DNA of 36,132 nt, taken from the NCBI GenBank assembly GCA_005888595.1, contig VBAL01000011.1, positions 11,363 to 47,494 of the forward strand. Direction: 5' to 3'. This stretch comes from Candidatus Segetimicrobium genomatis. GTDB lineage: Bacteria > Sysuimicrobiota > Sysuimicrobiia > Sysuimicrobiales > Kaftiobacteriaceae. The first letter of the stretch is position 1. Every line of letters begins with the position of its first letter. Under the pieces are notes generated by a model. The model saw nothing but the letters and a program-made list of their open reading frames with translations. It had not been told where the DNA came from and did no database searches. Of the stretch, positions 25,083 through 32,578 are shown one piece after another. The position numbers and the translations under genes were made by a program.

Positions 25083-26267
25083 ATGTCACTAATAAAGCGT
25101 AAACCCCAGCGTCGCGTCGCCGTCATCGGCGCCGGCCTGAGCCTGTTCATGCGCCGGGCGTTGGACACCGGCAAGGAGCTCGCGTACTATGCGGCATCAC
25201 AGGCGCTCCAGACCGCCGGCATACGGCTCAAAGACATCCAGGCGGTGGTCATGGCCACCGCTCCAGACGCATTCGACGGTGTGCATATGAAAGGCGAGTG
25301 GCTGCTGGACGGAGCCGGCGGCGTCGGCAAGCCGTACCTGCGCGCCTACGTGGGCGGCGGGTCGGGCGTGTTCAGCATCATCAGCGGTTGGATGATGGTG
25401 GCCTCGGGCCTGTTCGACCTGGTGTTGGTCGTCGCCGAAGAGAAGATGAGCAGCTGCCAGCCCCATCCGCAGGGCGCGTTCCTGACCATCTTCGACCACA
25501 CCATCGAACGACCGCTGGGTCCCAATCTGCTGTGGATCTTCTCGCTGGAGCAGCAACGATATATGGCAGCGTACGGCATTCGCAACGAAGACATCGCTCT
25601 GGTGTCGGTCAAAAACAAGCACAACGCGCTGGCCCATCCGGCGGCCCAGGTCGCAGCGCATCTTACTGTCAAAGACATCCTCGACTCGGACGTGGTGGCC
25701 TGGCCGGTACACCGGCTGATGGTGAGTCCCATCTCCGACGGCGCCGCGGCGGTCGTGTTGGCATCCGAACAGGTCGCGCGGCGCCTCTCTGATCGTCCGA
25801 TCTGGATTCAGGGCGTAGGGTGGTGTCTCGATACCTCATATTGGGGGAACCGCGACCTGGCGTACCCACGCTATGTGGAAAAGGCTGCGTGGATGGCCTA
25901 CGAGATGGCCGGGGTCACCGAACCACGAAAGCAGATCCATGTGGCCGAGCCATACGACCCCTTCGCCTACAAAGAGTTGCACCACCTGGAGGGTCTGCAA
26001 CTCGCCGATAGAGGCCAGGCGCCGGAAGATCTGGCGCGCGGTCGATTCGATCGCACCGGGGAGCTCCCCAGCTGCCCCTCTGGAGGATTGATGGGGGTGG
26101 GCAATCCCATCGCCGCCGCCGGGTTGATGAAGATCTGTGAGTTATTCTGGCAGCTGCGCCGGGAGGCCGGCGCCCGGCAGGTCCCCGGGAATCCCGAACG
26201 GGGCGTTGCACAGGCCTGGGGTGATCTGATGCAAATCGGGACCGTCGCCGTACTCGGAGTCCGCTGA
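25083..26267 (+). CDS. Thiolase-fold protein lacking catalytic Cys and His, second of a pair
   Basis: 394 residues, homologous in layout to the preceding gene: VAVIGAGLSLFMRRALDTG, YVGGGSGVFSIISG, MVSPISDGAAAVVLASEQV, AEPYDPFAYKELHHLEGLQL and CPSGGLMGVGNPIAAAGLMK. The catalytic cysteine position is G92 (GGGSG) and the histidine of GHPIG is N341 (VGNPIA), so both catalytic residues are replaced, and by other residues than in the first copy. The two may form a heteromer in which one subunit is structural. The ribosome site GAGGG precedes the ATG. Its TGA overlaps the start of the first DUF35 gene in TGATG, strong evidence that these two products work together. Confidence 0.82.
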   Translation: MSLIKRKPQRRVAVIGAGLSLFMRRALDTGKELAYYAASQALQTAGIRLKDIQAVVMATAPDAFDGVHMKGEWLLDGAGGVGKPYLRAYVGGGSGVFSIISGWMMVASGLFDLVLVVAEEKMSSCQPHPQGAFLTIFDHTIERPLGPNLLWIFSLEQQRYMAAYGIRNEDIALVSVKNKHNALAHPAAQVAAHLTVKDILDSDVVAWPVHRLMVSPISDGAAAVVLASEQVARRLSDRPIWIQGVGWCLDTSYWGNRDLAYPRYVEKAAWMAYEMAGVTEPRKQIHVAEPYDPFAYKELHHLEGLQLADRGQAPEDLARGRFDRTGELPSCPSGGLMGVGNPIAAAGLMKICELFWQLRREAGARQVPGNPERGVAQAWGDLMQIGTVAVLGVR

Positions 26268-26848
26268 TGGCGAGAACTCGAGCCAAGCCCGCGACCGCCC
26301 GGGCGCCGGCGCCTCCATACGTCCCGCTGCGAGGCCATCCGCTCAACGAAGAGGAGTTCCGCGGGCAAGTGGGCTCGACTACGTGGGTACCAAGATTGGA
26401 GTATGCGTGGGACGCGGGGGTCGCCATCAGCCGATTTCTGGACGGGCTGCGGGAAGGCAAGATCTACGGGGTGCGCTGCCGGCGATGCGGCCGCACCGTC
26501 ACCCCACCCCGCGCGTTCTGTGAACTCGACTTCAAACCGATGGATGAATGGATCGAGCTGCGAGACACCGGTACGATCAACACCTTCTCCATCTGTTACG
26601 TGACCTGGGATATGAAGCCGCTGCGCGTCCCGCAGATTCCGGCGGTGATTGAGATCGATGGCACCAGTCCGCGGGTCGGATTCCTCCATCTTGTGGGCGG
26701 CGTACGCGGCCGTACGGTCACTGAGATCCGGCGTCAGGTGCGCGTGGGGTTGCCGGTGCGGGCGGTGTGGAAGCCTCCGGCAAAGCGGGAGGGGGCGATT
26801 ACTGATATTCTCCACTTCGAGCCAGTGAGGAAACGTGCGAACAGATAG
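26267..26848 (+). CDS. DUF35 (zinc ribbon / OB-fold) partner protein A
   Basis: 193 residues. A helical N-terminus leads to a zinc ribbon with C71, C74 and C85; the fourth cysteine is D88 (CELD), so the metal site has three cysteines and perhaps an aspartate. An OB-fold follows (INTFSICYVTWDMKPLRV, PAVIEIDGTSPRVGFLHLVG). DUF35 proteins bridge thiolase-fold partners and bind the CoA pantetheine in archaeal HMG-CoA synthase complexes and Ltp2-type aldolases. It is translationally coupled to the second thiolase-like gene. Its stop TAG (26846-26848) runs into the first unit of a heptamer array. Confidence 0.87.
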   Translation: MARTRAKPATARAPAPPYVPLRGHPLNEEEFRGQVGSTTWVPRLEYAWDAGVAISRFLDGLREGKIYGVRCRRCGRTVTPPRAFCELDFKPMDEWIELRDTGTINTFSICYVTWDMKPLRVPQIPAVIEIDGTSPRVGFLHLVGGVRGRTVTEIRRQVRVGLPVRAVWKPPAKREGAITDILHFEPVRKRANR

Positions 26849-26933
26849 TCGGCAGGCTGCAGTCGGCAGTCCAATCATCGTATGGCGCGCGACAGGATGG
26901 ACTGCAGACTGCTGACTGGTGACTGCTGACTGG
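26847..26933. repeat. Inverted 7-nt array (AGTCNGC / GCNGACT) between the DUF35 genes
   Basis: Left arm 26847-26874: AGTCGGC, AGGCTGC, AGTCGGC, AGTCCAA. Right arm 26899-26933: GGACTGC, AGACTGC, TGACTGG, TGACTGC, TGACTGG. The centre is 24 nt. The upstream gene's stop TAG shares two bases with the first unit. The same unit family occurs at 8017-8051. Confidence 0.9.
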
Positions 26934-26946
26934 CGGACGGGAACCG

Positions 26947-27447
26947 ATGACGCGGAAGTCGATCACGAACGTGAGCCAAGCTCGGGTCTGGCGCGGGACG
27001 ATGCCGGTCCAGTACCTCTATACGGCCGGCGTCGCGGGGGAACGTTTCTTCCAGACGCTGCGTCGGAAGGGCGTCTTCGCGGTGACCACGTGCGCGGAGT
27101 GTCAGGTAACCTACCTTCCCCCTCGCCTCTACTGCGAGCGTTGTTTTGCGGATCTGTCTGGGGCCTGGGCGGAGGTGGCACCGAGCGGACGCGTGCATAC
27201 ATACACGGTCGTGCACGAGGACCAGGACGGCCGCCCCCTCGATCCCCCGCAGGTCGTCGCATTCGTCCGCATCGATGGGACCAGTGGCGGGCTGATTGGA
27301 CGGCTCCTGCACCTCCGTCCCCAGGACGTACAGGTGGAGATGCCGGTCGATGCCGTGCTCGCGCCGCCGCGCCGGCGCCGGGGCGGGATGGACGACATCA
27401 CCGGCTTCGCCCCTCGCCGGGTCCTCCCGCGTCGCCGCACCCCCTAA
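26947..27447 (+). CDS. DUF35 (zinc ribbon / OB-fold) partner protein B
   Basis: 166 residues with a full four-cysteine ribbon (C49, C52, C63, C66 in TTCAECQ and LYCERCF) and an OB-fold (GRVHTYTVVHEDQDGRPLDP, VAFVRIDGTSGGLIGRLLHL). It has an arginine-rich C-terminus. The complete ribbon separates it from protein A, so the locus encodes two distinct DUF35 subunits for two distinct thiolase-fold subunits. Each pair may form its own complex or all four one assembly. It ends 5 nt before the DUF1444 gene. Confidence 0.88.
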   Translation: MTRKSITNVSQARVWRGTMPVQYLYTAGVAGERFFQTLRRKGVFAVTTCAECQVTYLPPRLYCERCFADLSGAWAEVAPSGRVHTYTVVHEDQDGRPLDPPQVVAFVRIDGTSGGLIGRLLHLRPQDVQVEMPVDAVLAPPRRRRGGMDDITGFAPRRVLPRRRTP

Positions 27448-27452
27448 CCTCG

Positions 27453-28268
27453 ATGGTGCAGTGGGCCGCCGCGCTGCTGATGACGGTCCTCGTGGCGGCG
27501 GTCATAGTTCACCGGGGCTTCGTGCGTTTTCGCGGGCGGGTGCGGGCGTCCCTGACCCAGACGGCTGACATCCAATGGGTGCGCGATACGGCCGCAGGGA
27601 TGGTGTGTGCCGTCCTCGGCTACAACCTGGAAATCGACCTTCTCAGTACGTATGCCGTCCGGTGGCGGCGACGCCTCAGTGAAGCGGCGCTGTTTGAGGA
27701 GTTGGCCGCAGCGCTGCGGCAGCAGGTTCCTCCCGTCGTCCCACCGCCGTTTCCCCTCGTTCGGGACCGAGTCATCCCGCTGCTGAAGCGGACGGCAGCC
27801 CTCCCTCCACTGACGGGGTATGTCCACGAGAACCGCATGGTCCGCCGCACGCTCGACGATCAGATCAGCATTGTCTACGTCATCGAAGGACACCACCGGA
27901 TGACACTCGTGACCGAGGCGATGCCGGAGGCATGGCAGATTACGCTGGATGAGTTGCAGCAACTGGCGGTGCGCAACCTGCGGGCGCGCACCCGCCACAT
28001 CTTGGACGAGATCGGGGGACCGCGCGCCGAATATGTGTCGCTGGATGGGTTCGACGCGGCAAGGCTGCTGGTGGCCGATCTGATGGTCCCCGCCGGTGTC
28101 GTCGACCCACTGCTGGCGATTCCTCACGAGCACGCCTGCCTGATTGCGCCCACAGCGGAGCGGCATCAAATTGCACGCCGGGCACAGAGCATGTTTGAGA
28201 TCTCACGCGTGCCGCTGACTTCGCGCCTCTATCGCCCCTCGCCGTCGGGACCTGTGCCGGACCTGTAG
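27453..28268 (+). CDS. DUF1444-family protein (YtpQ-like) with N-terminal membrane helix
   Basis: 271 residues. A membrane helix at about 3-19 is followed by a soluble domain that resembles DUF1444/YtpQ: QISIVYVIEGHHRMTLVTEA, then LDELQQLAVRNLRARTRHIL, YVSLDGFDAARLLVADLMV and VDPLLAIPHEHACLIAP. The family has no established function. The ATG at 27453 is chosen because it directly follows the DUF35 stop; the frame is open further upstream but only as shadow of the DUF35 gene. The 3' end overlaps the convergent dehydrogenase gene by 40 nt. Assignment by recalled motif pattern, moderately sure. Confidence 0.7.
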   Translation: MVQWAAALLMTVLVAAVIVHRGFVRFRGRVRASLTQTADIQWVRDTAAGMVCAVLGYNLEIDLLSTYAVRWRRRLSEAALFEELAAALRQQVPPVVPPPFPLVRDRVIPLLKRTAALPPLTGYVHENRMVRRTLDDQISIVYVIEGHHRMTLVTEAMPEAWQITLDELQQLAVRNLRARTRHILDEIGGPRAEYVSLDGFDAARLLVADLMVPAGVVDPLLAIPHEHACLIAPTAERHQIARRAQSMFEISRVPLTSRLYRPSPSGPVPDL

Positions 28269-29110
28269 TCATAAAAGCCTCGTCCGGTTTTCCGCCCATG
28301 CACACCCGCCAGCACCATTTGCTTCATCAGCGGCGGCGCGGCATACCGCGGATCCTTGAACTCCTGGAACATCGCCTCCGCAATGTAGTAGGTCGTATCG
28401 ATCCCGACGTAGTCGAGCAGCGTGAGCGGCCCCATCGGATGCGCGAGGCCCAGCCGCACCGCGGCGTCGATGTCTTCCTTGGTGGCGACTCCCATCTCCA
28501 GCGCCCGCACGGCGTCGAGCAGATACGGAACCAGCAAGAAGTTGACGATGAACCCCGGGCTATCCTTGCACACCACCACCGTCTTGCCCAGCGACTCCGC
28601 GAAGCGCCGGCCGGCGGCCATCGTCGGGTCTGCCGTCTGGAGGCCGCGCACGAGTTCGACGAGTTTCATCACCGGGACCGGATTGAAGAAGTGCATCCCC
28701 AGGAATCGATCCCGGCGCGAGGTCACCGAGGCCATCTCCGTGATGGACAGCGATGAGGTGTTGCTGGCAAAGATCGTCGAAGGCGGGCAGCGGCGGTCGA
28801 GTTCCCGGAACACTTCTTGCTTGAGGGGCATATTCTCAATCACGGCTTCGATGATGAGATCGACTTCGGCCAGATCGTCCAGACGGGTGGTCCCGGTAAT
28901 GCGGGCGCGGGCCGCCCGCGCGTCATCACTCGCAAGTTTGCCGCGCTGCACGCCGCGTTGCATGGACTGCTCGACCCGTGCCAGCCCCTTCGCCAGTACC
29001 TCCTCGCTGACTTCCCGCACGACGACGGCATATCCGCCGCGCGCGCAGGCCTCCGATATCCCAGACCCCATTAACCCGCAGCCCACAACACCAACACGCG
29101 TGATCTTCAT
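28229..29110 (-). CDS. 3-hydroxyacyl-CoA (3-hydroxybutyryl-CoA) dehydrogenase
   Basis: 293 residues. NAD-binding RVGVVGCGLMGSGISEACAR (about 5-24), IIEAVIENMPLKQEVFRELD, SNTSSLSITEMAS, FLGMHFFNPVPVMKLVELVR (catalytic His in MHFFNP), KDSPGFIVNFLLVPYLLDAV and the C-terminal GLAHPMGPLTLLDYVGIDT. It oxidises 3-hydroxyacyl-CoA with NAD+, the third beta-oxidation step. The start at 29110 is fixed by GGAGG 10 nt upstream; an upstream open frame to 29182 would translate the repeat arm. No enoyl-CoA hydratase is in the window, so the second step must be encoded elsewhere. Confidence 0.95.
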   Translation of the reverse strand: MKITRVGVVGCGLMGSGISEACARGGYAVVVREVSEEVLAKGLARVEQSMQRGVQRGKLASDDARAARARITGTTRLDDLAEVDLIIEAVIENMPLKQEVFRELDRRCPPSTIFASNTSSLSITEMASVTSRRDRFLGMHFFNPVPVMKLVELVRGLQTADPTMAAGRRFAESLGKTVVVCKDSPGFIVNFLLVPYLLDAVRALEMGVATKEDIDAAVRLGLAHPMGPLTLLDYVGIDTTYYIAEAMFQEFKDPRYAAPPLMKQMVLAGVHGRKTGRGFYDYRSGTGPDGEGR

Positions 29111-29150
29111 TGTGCAGTTTCCTCCATGGGAACAATGCAATTTAGACTGG

Positions 29151-29234
29151 GTGAATAGTGAATGGTGAATAGTGAATAGCATCTACCGCCATCCTGTCCC
29201 TAAAACTATTCACTATTCACTATTCACTATTTGA
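29151..29234. repeat. Inverted 7-nt array (GTGAATA) between the kinase remnant and the hydroxyacyl-CoA dehydrogenase
   Basis: Left arm 29151-29178: GTGAATA, GTGAATG, GTGAATA, GTGAATA. Right arm 29207-29234: TATTCAC three times, then TATTTGA. The centre is 28 nt. The stop TAG of the kinase remnant (29213-29215) lies within the right arm. Confidence 0.92.
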
Positions 29235-29679
29235 ACCTGCGTGCTGTTGAGTTCTCTCTCGCCCACGATCACAACCTGATCGAATCCCTCCTTTGGGATT
29301 GTGCGGAGGGCTTGCTGAAATCGTTCCCACTGCCGGTGAATCACCGGCCGCCCGACCCTGCGGTCGCGGCGTTCGTCCCACACCAGGCACGTCGCCTCCG
29401 GCACGTCAAGCAGGAGCTTCGCGCCTCTGGCAGCAGCGCGGTGCTGTCCGCCACAGTGAGCCGGCGGTGACGCAACCGCACCTCAATGATGGTGTGGAAG
29501 AGCTCGAAGGCGTCTCGTGAGACGCGAATGTTGGCTTCGTCGTCGGCGATCATGGCGCGGCAGCGATCGGAAGAGACGATCGCTGTGTCCCGAAAGTGGC
29601 GCCGGGCAAACGTCGTCTTCCCGCTCCCCGCCGGTCCGCAGAGCACGACCAGGGACGGGTCCGGGACACGCACGACCAT
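29213..29679 (-). pseudogene. Frameshifted P-loop nucleoside/polynucleotide-kinase-like gene
   Basis: From the ATG at 29679 the frame encodes a kinase P-loop GPAGSGKTT (about 15-23), VSSDRCRAMIADDEAN and LTVADSTALLPEAR, which resembles the kinase domain of bacterial polynucleotide kinases. After that the frame derails. Adding one base at 29418-29420 restores KLLLDVPEATCLVWDERRDR, then GRPVIHRQWERFQQAL and a stop at 29213. The restored protein is about 155 residues and seems to lack some ten residues between LLLD and VPEATC compared with relatives, so there may be a small deletion as well as the frameshift. The last residues (QIVNSE) and stop are repeat-encoded. It starts 1 nt after pdp. Confidence 0.72.
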
Positions 29680-29680
29680 C

Positions 29681-30985
29681 TCAGGTGATCACGCCGTGGA
29701 TCAGCGGGCGTGGTGCCGGAGCCCGCGCGGCGATGCGATACGCCGCCTGGATCCGCCGCCCAGCCTCCGCCGCCCGCGCGCGGTCCGGAGCGTGGACGTC
29801 GGCCAGTGGCTCGCCGTCCCGCACGGGATCGCCGACTTTTCGCACCAGCACGACGCCGACCGCGGGATCGATGCGGTCGTCCTTCGTGGCCCGGCCGGCA
29901 CCCAACCCCATCGCCGCCAGCCCTACCGCCTGCGCGTCGACCGCCGCGACAACCCCTGACGACGGCGCCTCCACGGCGATGCGAACAGGCGCGGCGGGCA
30001 GGCGGCGGGAGTCGTCGACGACACGGCGGTCGCCACCTTGCGCGTCGACCAACTGCGCGAATTTTGCCAGGGCGCTGCCGTCGTCCAGTATCTTCATCAG
30101 TAAGTCTTTCCCTTCGCCCGCGGACCGCGCCACGCCGGCGAGAGTCACCATCTGCGCGCCGAGTTCCAGGCACAGTTCCCGCAGATCTAAGGGACCGTCG
30201 CCCCGCAGCGTCTCAATGGCTTCGGCCACCTCCAGCGCGTTGCCCACGGCGCGGCCCAGCGGTTGGTCCATGTCGGTGATCAGCGCGGTGGTGCGCCGAC
30301 CCACCTGGGCGCCGATTCCGACCATCGCCTGAGCCAGCTCCCGCGCTCCGTCCAGGGTCTTCATGAAGGCCCCGCTCCCGGTCTTCACATCCAGCACAAT
30401 GGCGTCGCTGCCACCGGCGATCTTCTTGCTCATCACACTGCTGGCGATCAGGGGGAGGCTGTCCACGGTGGCGGTCACGTCGCGCAGCGCGTAGAGTTTC
30501 TTGTCGGCCGGCACCAGCTCGTTCGTCGCCACCACGATGGCACAGCCGACGCGATTCACCTGGTCGATGAACGCCCGCGTGTCCAACTGGGTCCGGAAGC
30601 CCGGAATCGACTCCAGCTTGTCGATCGTTCCCCCGGTATGCCCCAACCCCCGACCCGACATCTTCGCCACCGGCGCGCCTGCCGCAGCGACGAGTGGGAT
30701 GAGCACCAGGGACGTCTTGTCCCCCACCCCTCCGGTGCTGTGCTTGTCGACCTTGGTGCCGCGGATGGCGCCGAGATCCAGCGTCTCCCCCGACCGGACC
30801 ATGGCCAGAGTGAAGTCCGCCGTCTCCCGGGACGACATCCCCCGGAAGTAGACGGCCATCAGGAACGCGCTCATCTGATAATCAGGGATTTCGCCGGCGA
30901 CGTACCCGGCCAGGATTGCGGAGATCTCGCCGGCGGTCAGTTCCCCGCCGTCGCGCTTTTTCTGGATGAGCTCATAGGCGCGCAT
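29681..30985 (-). CDS. pdp: Pyrimidine-nucleoside phosphorylase (thymidine phosphorylase family)
   Basis: 434 residues; splits thymidine, uridine or deoxyuridine with phosphate. MRAYELIQKKRDGGELTAGE, the phosphate-binding KVDKHSTGGVGDKTSLVLIP, SGRGLGHTGGTIDKLESIPG, SSVMSKKIAGGSDAIVLDVK and GRAVGNALEVAEAIETLRG are all family signatures, and the C-terminal barrel-sandwich domain (DPAVGVVLVRKVGDPVRDGE) is present. The products deoxyribose-1-P or ribose-1-P go to the phosphopentomutase encoded upstream. The length favours the Gram-positive Pdp type with broad pyrimidine specificity. It follows the DUF3307 gene by a few bases and is in line with PNP and deoB. Confidence 0.95.
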   Translation of the reverse strand: MRAYELIQKKRDGGELTAGEISAILAGYVAGEIPDYQMSAFLMAVYFRGMSSRETADFTLAMVRSGETLDLGAIRGTKVDKHSTGGVGDKTSLVLIPLVAAAGAPVAKMSGRGLGHTGGTIDKLESIPGFRTQLDTRAFIDQVNRVGCAIVVATNELVPADKKLYALRDVTATVDSLPLIASSVMSKKIAGGSDAIVLDVKTGSGAFMKTLDGARELAQAMVGIGAQVGRRTTALITDMDQPLGRAVGNALEVAEAIETLRGDGPLDLRELCLELGAQMVTLAGVARSAGEGKDLLMKILDDGSALAKFAQLVDAQGGDRRVVDDSRRLPAAPVRIAVEAPSSGVVAAVDAQAVGLAAMGLGAGRATKDDRIDPAVGVVLVRKVGDPVRDGEPLADVHAPDRARAAEAGRRIQAAYRIAARAPAPRPLIHGVIT

Positions 30986-30986
30986 C

Positions 30987-31715
30987 TCACAGATCTCGCC
31001 CCGTTACCGCGTCCACATCGCCCTCACCAGCATGCCGCCGATCACCCCGATGGTCGAACTCGTCAAGGTCCCGATGAGGTTTGGGTACGGACTCCATCTC
31101 CTTGTATCGCGCCACCGACTTCGCCGCCAGCACAAAACCAACCGCGCCAAATTGATTCACTGCAACCAGGGAGGTGATCAGCAGGCGCTCGATGATCCCG
31201 ATGTACGCTCCCGCTTTGAGCAGGCCGGGGCGGTCGGCATCCGCGAGCGCGGAGAACGATTGCACCACCAGCCTCACGGCGATCGATCCGCCGAGGACAC
31301 ACGCGATGTACACACTGGTGAGCGCAAGGTACCGCGAATCGTCGAACGGCAGGCGCAGCGCGCTGATCAACGCATCTGTGGGAATGTAGCCAAACGCTGC
31401 GGCAAGAACGACGATCGACACGGCGTGGAGGAACTGGTCAGAGAGGAACGTGGCCAGCGGCCGTACGCCGTCCGGCCACCGCCGATCAGCGGCAATCTTG
31501 GCGCTATCGATGATGAGGTGCGCACCGGCCAGAACCAGAATGAGGAACGCATACCGGCGTGACCATAATTCCACGCCGATAAACAGGGACACCGCGAAGA
31601 CGACGCCGGTGTGCACCAGCAGGCCCCAGACGCTCCTCTTCTTCCACGCGACCAGGGACCCCGGTTGGAGTACAAAATCGGCCACCAGACTCGCCAGGAT
31701 GAGCCGTGCCACCAT
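30987..31715 (-). CDS. DUF3307 membrane protein, C-terminus frameshifted
   Basis: A 242-residue open frame with several membrane helices. LILASLVADFVLQPGSLVAW, then VFAVSLFIGVELW, LAGAHLIIDSAKIAADRRWP and FLSDQFLHAVSIVVLAAAF identify DUF3307, whose HxxxD in AHLIID is conserved. After KEMESVP the frame turns charged and unlike the family. Removing one base from the run at 31080-31082 gives NLIGTLTSSTIGVIGGMLVR and a stop TAA at 31004-31006, which is the expected ending. So the natural gene is probably 31004-31715. The ribosome site GAGGGGG lies 7 nt before the ATG. It often neighbours satD genes, as here. Function is not established. Confidence 0.82.
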   Translation of the reverse strand: MVARLILASLVADFVLQPGSLVAWKKRSVWGLLVHTGVVFAVSLFIGVELWSRRYAFLILVLAGAHLIIDSAKIAADRRWPDGVRPLATFLSDQFLHAVSIVVLAAAFGYIPTDALISALRLPFDDSRYLALTSVYIACVLGGSIAVRLVVQSFSALADADRPGLLKAGAYIGIIERLLITSLVAVNQFGAVGFVLAAKSVARYKEMESVPKPHRDLDEFDHRGDRRHAGEGDVDAVTGRDL

Positions 31716-31781
31716 AGAGCGTCCCCCTCGTGAGCCGGGGCTCCACTGGCTACTTCCATGCCTGTCGTCCGCGCTCCGCCA

Positions 31782-31859
31782 GTCACCCCGGAAGGTCTGA
31801 CTGAGGGATAGTCACCCCAAAAGGTATGACAGAAGGTTTGTCAGCCCTACAGGGGTGAC
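31782..31859. repeat. Three 20-bp GTCA...TGAC units at an exact 29-nt period (satD / DUF3307 junction)
   Basis: Units at 31782-31801, 31811-31830 and 31840-31859 share GTCA at one end and TGAC at the other, with GTCACCCC followed by an AAGG or TAGGG core. The third unit is inverted relative to the first two. Unit starts are exactly 29 nt apart. They lie 66-144 nt upstream of the DUF3307 start, and the third overlaps the satD stop (TAG at 31847-31849). A regulator-binding array or an RNA structure is possible. This differs from the 7/9-nt arrays in unit length and spacing. Confidence 0.75.
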
Positions 31860-32578
31860 AGCTTGGGACGGGCTCCCACAGCACCGCGAGACTCCGCCGC
31901 GGGCCCCTTTCCTAATGACTCGCCCAGCGACGCGAAGATCTCGGGCAGATGCGACTCCACTGTCAGCACCCGGCTCCAGAGCGTGTTCCGAAGTGACTTG
32001 CTCACGGACTGTTTCGAGATTCCCAGTCGTGCCGCGACCTTCTCCACCTTCCCCAGTTCCTTGTACAGATTAAACCGCTCCCATTGCGGCTTCGTCCATC
32101 CAGCTTCAACCCCGCCCAACAGCAAATACACGGCGTTGAGCACACCATCGGCAAAGCCATCGCTGGTTCGAACCACGACCTCCAACCGTTCTTTCTTGGC
32201 TGCCCCAATGGCACCGCGTGCGTTGACAAACGCCGGACCATCCATTTCGGTCACGCGTTGACTGAGCTTTGTGGCGATCTGCCCGATCCCGATGCCCACA
32301 CTGATCTCACTGGGATGAAAGACGGCGTGGATACTGCTCACCACGCGGGGCGCCTGTTCCAGATCATGCAGCAACCCCTGGATTTCGTCTCCCAGCGTCA
32401 CCATAAACGGCGCCGCCAGGCTGCGCTTGAACCGGGCATTGAGGGATCGCACCAGCCGGCCGAGCTTGTCCTGGACATCGGCGCGATTTCCAAGCCGTCT
32501 CGATTCCACCAGGTCCGCGGTGACGGTCGCATAGAGGGACGCGCGTCCGTTTTTCCGCTCCGGGCCGACGTCACGCAT
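31847..32578 (-). CDS. satD: SatD-family protein with C-terminal helix-turn-helix
   Basis: 243 residues. SLYATVTADLVESRRLGNRA, then LAAPFMVTLGDEIQGLLHDL and SEISVGIGIGQIATKL form the SatD domain, whose fold recalls nucleotide-cyclase-like folds. Near residues 170-205, WERFNLYKELGKVEKVAARL plus GISKQSVSKSLRNTLW is a helix-turn-helix of the sigma-region-4 kind. SatD was named from a streptococcal acid-tolerance operon; its biochemical role is not settled. The ATG at 32578 overlaps the stop of PNP (TGATG) with AAGGAG 8 nt upstream, so it is coupled to purine salvage. The stop and last residues lie in the third 29-nt-period unit. It may regulate its own neighbourhood (inference). Confidence 0.85.
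   Translation of the reverse strand: MRDVGPERKNGRASLYATVTADLVESRRLGNRADVQDKLGRLVRSLNARFKRSLAAPFMVTLGDEIQGLLHDLEQAPRVVSSIHAVFHPSEISVGIGIGQIATKLSQRVTEMDGPAFVNARGAIGAAKKERLEVVVRTSDGFADGVLNAVYLLLGGVEAGWTKPQWERFNLYKELGKVEKVAARLGISKQSVSKSLRNTLWSRVLTVESHLPEIFASLGESLGKGPAAESRGAVGARPKLSPL

Noticed and set aside
26919-27452. Long N-terminal extension of the DUF1444 protein
   Set aside because: The extra part is an arginine/proline-rich shadow of the DUF35-B gene; the ATG at 27453 directly follows that gene's stop.
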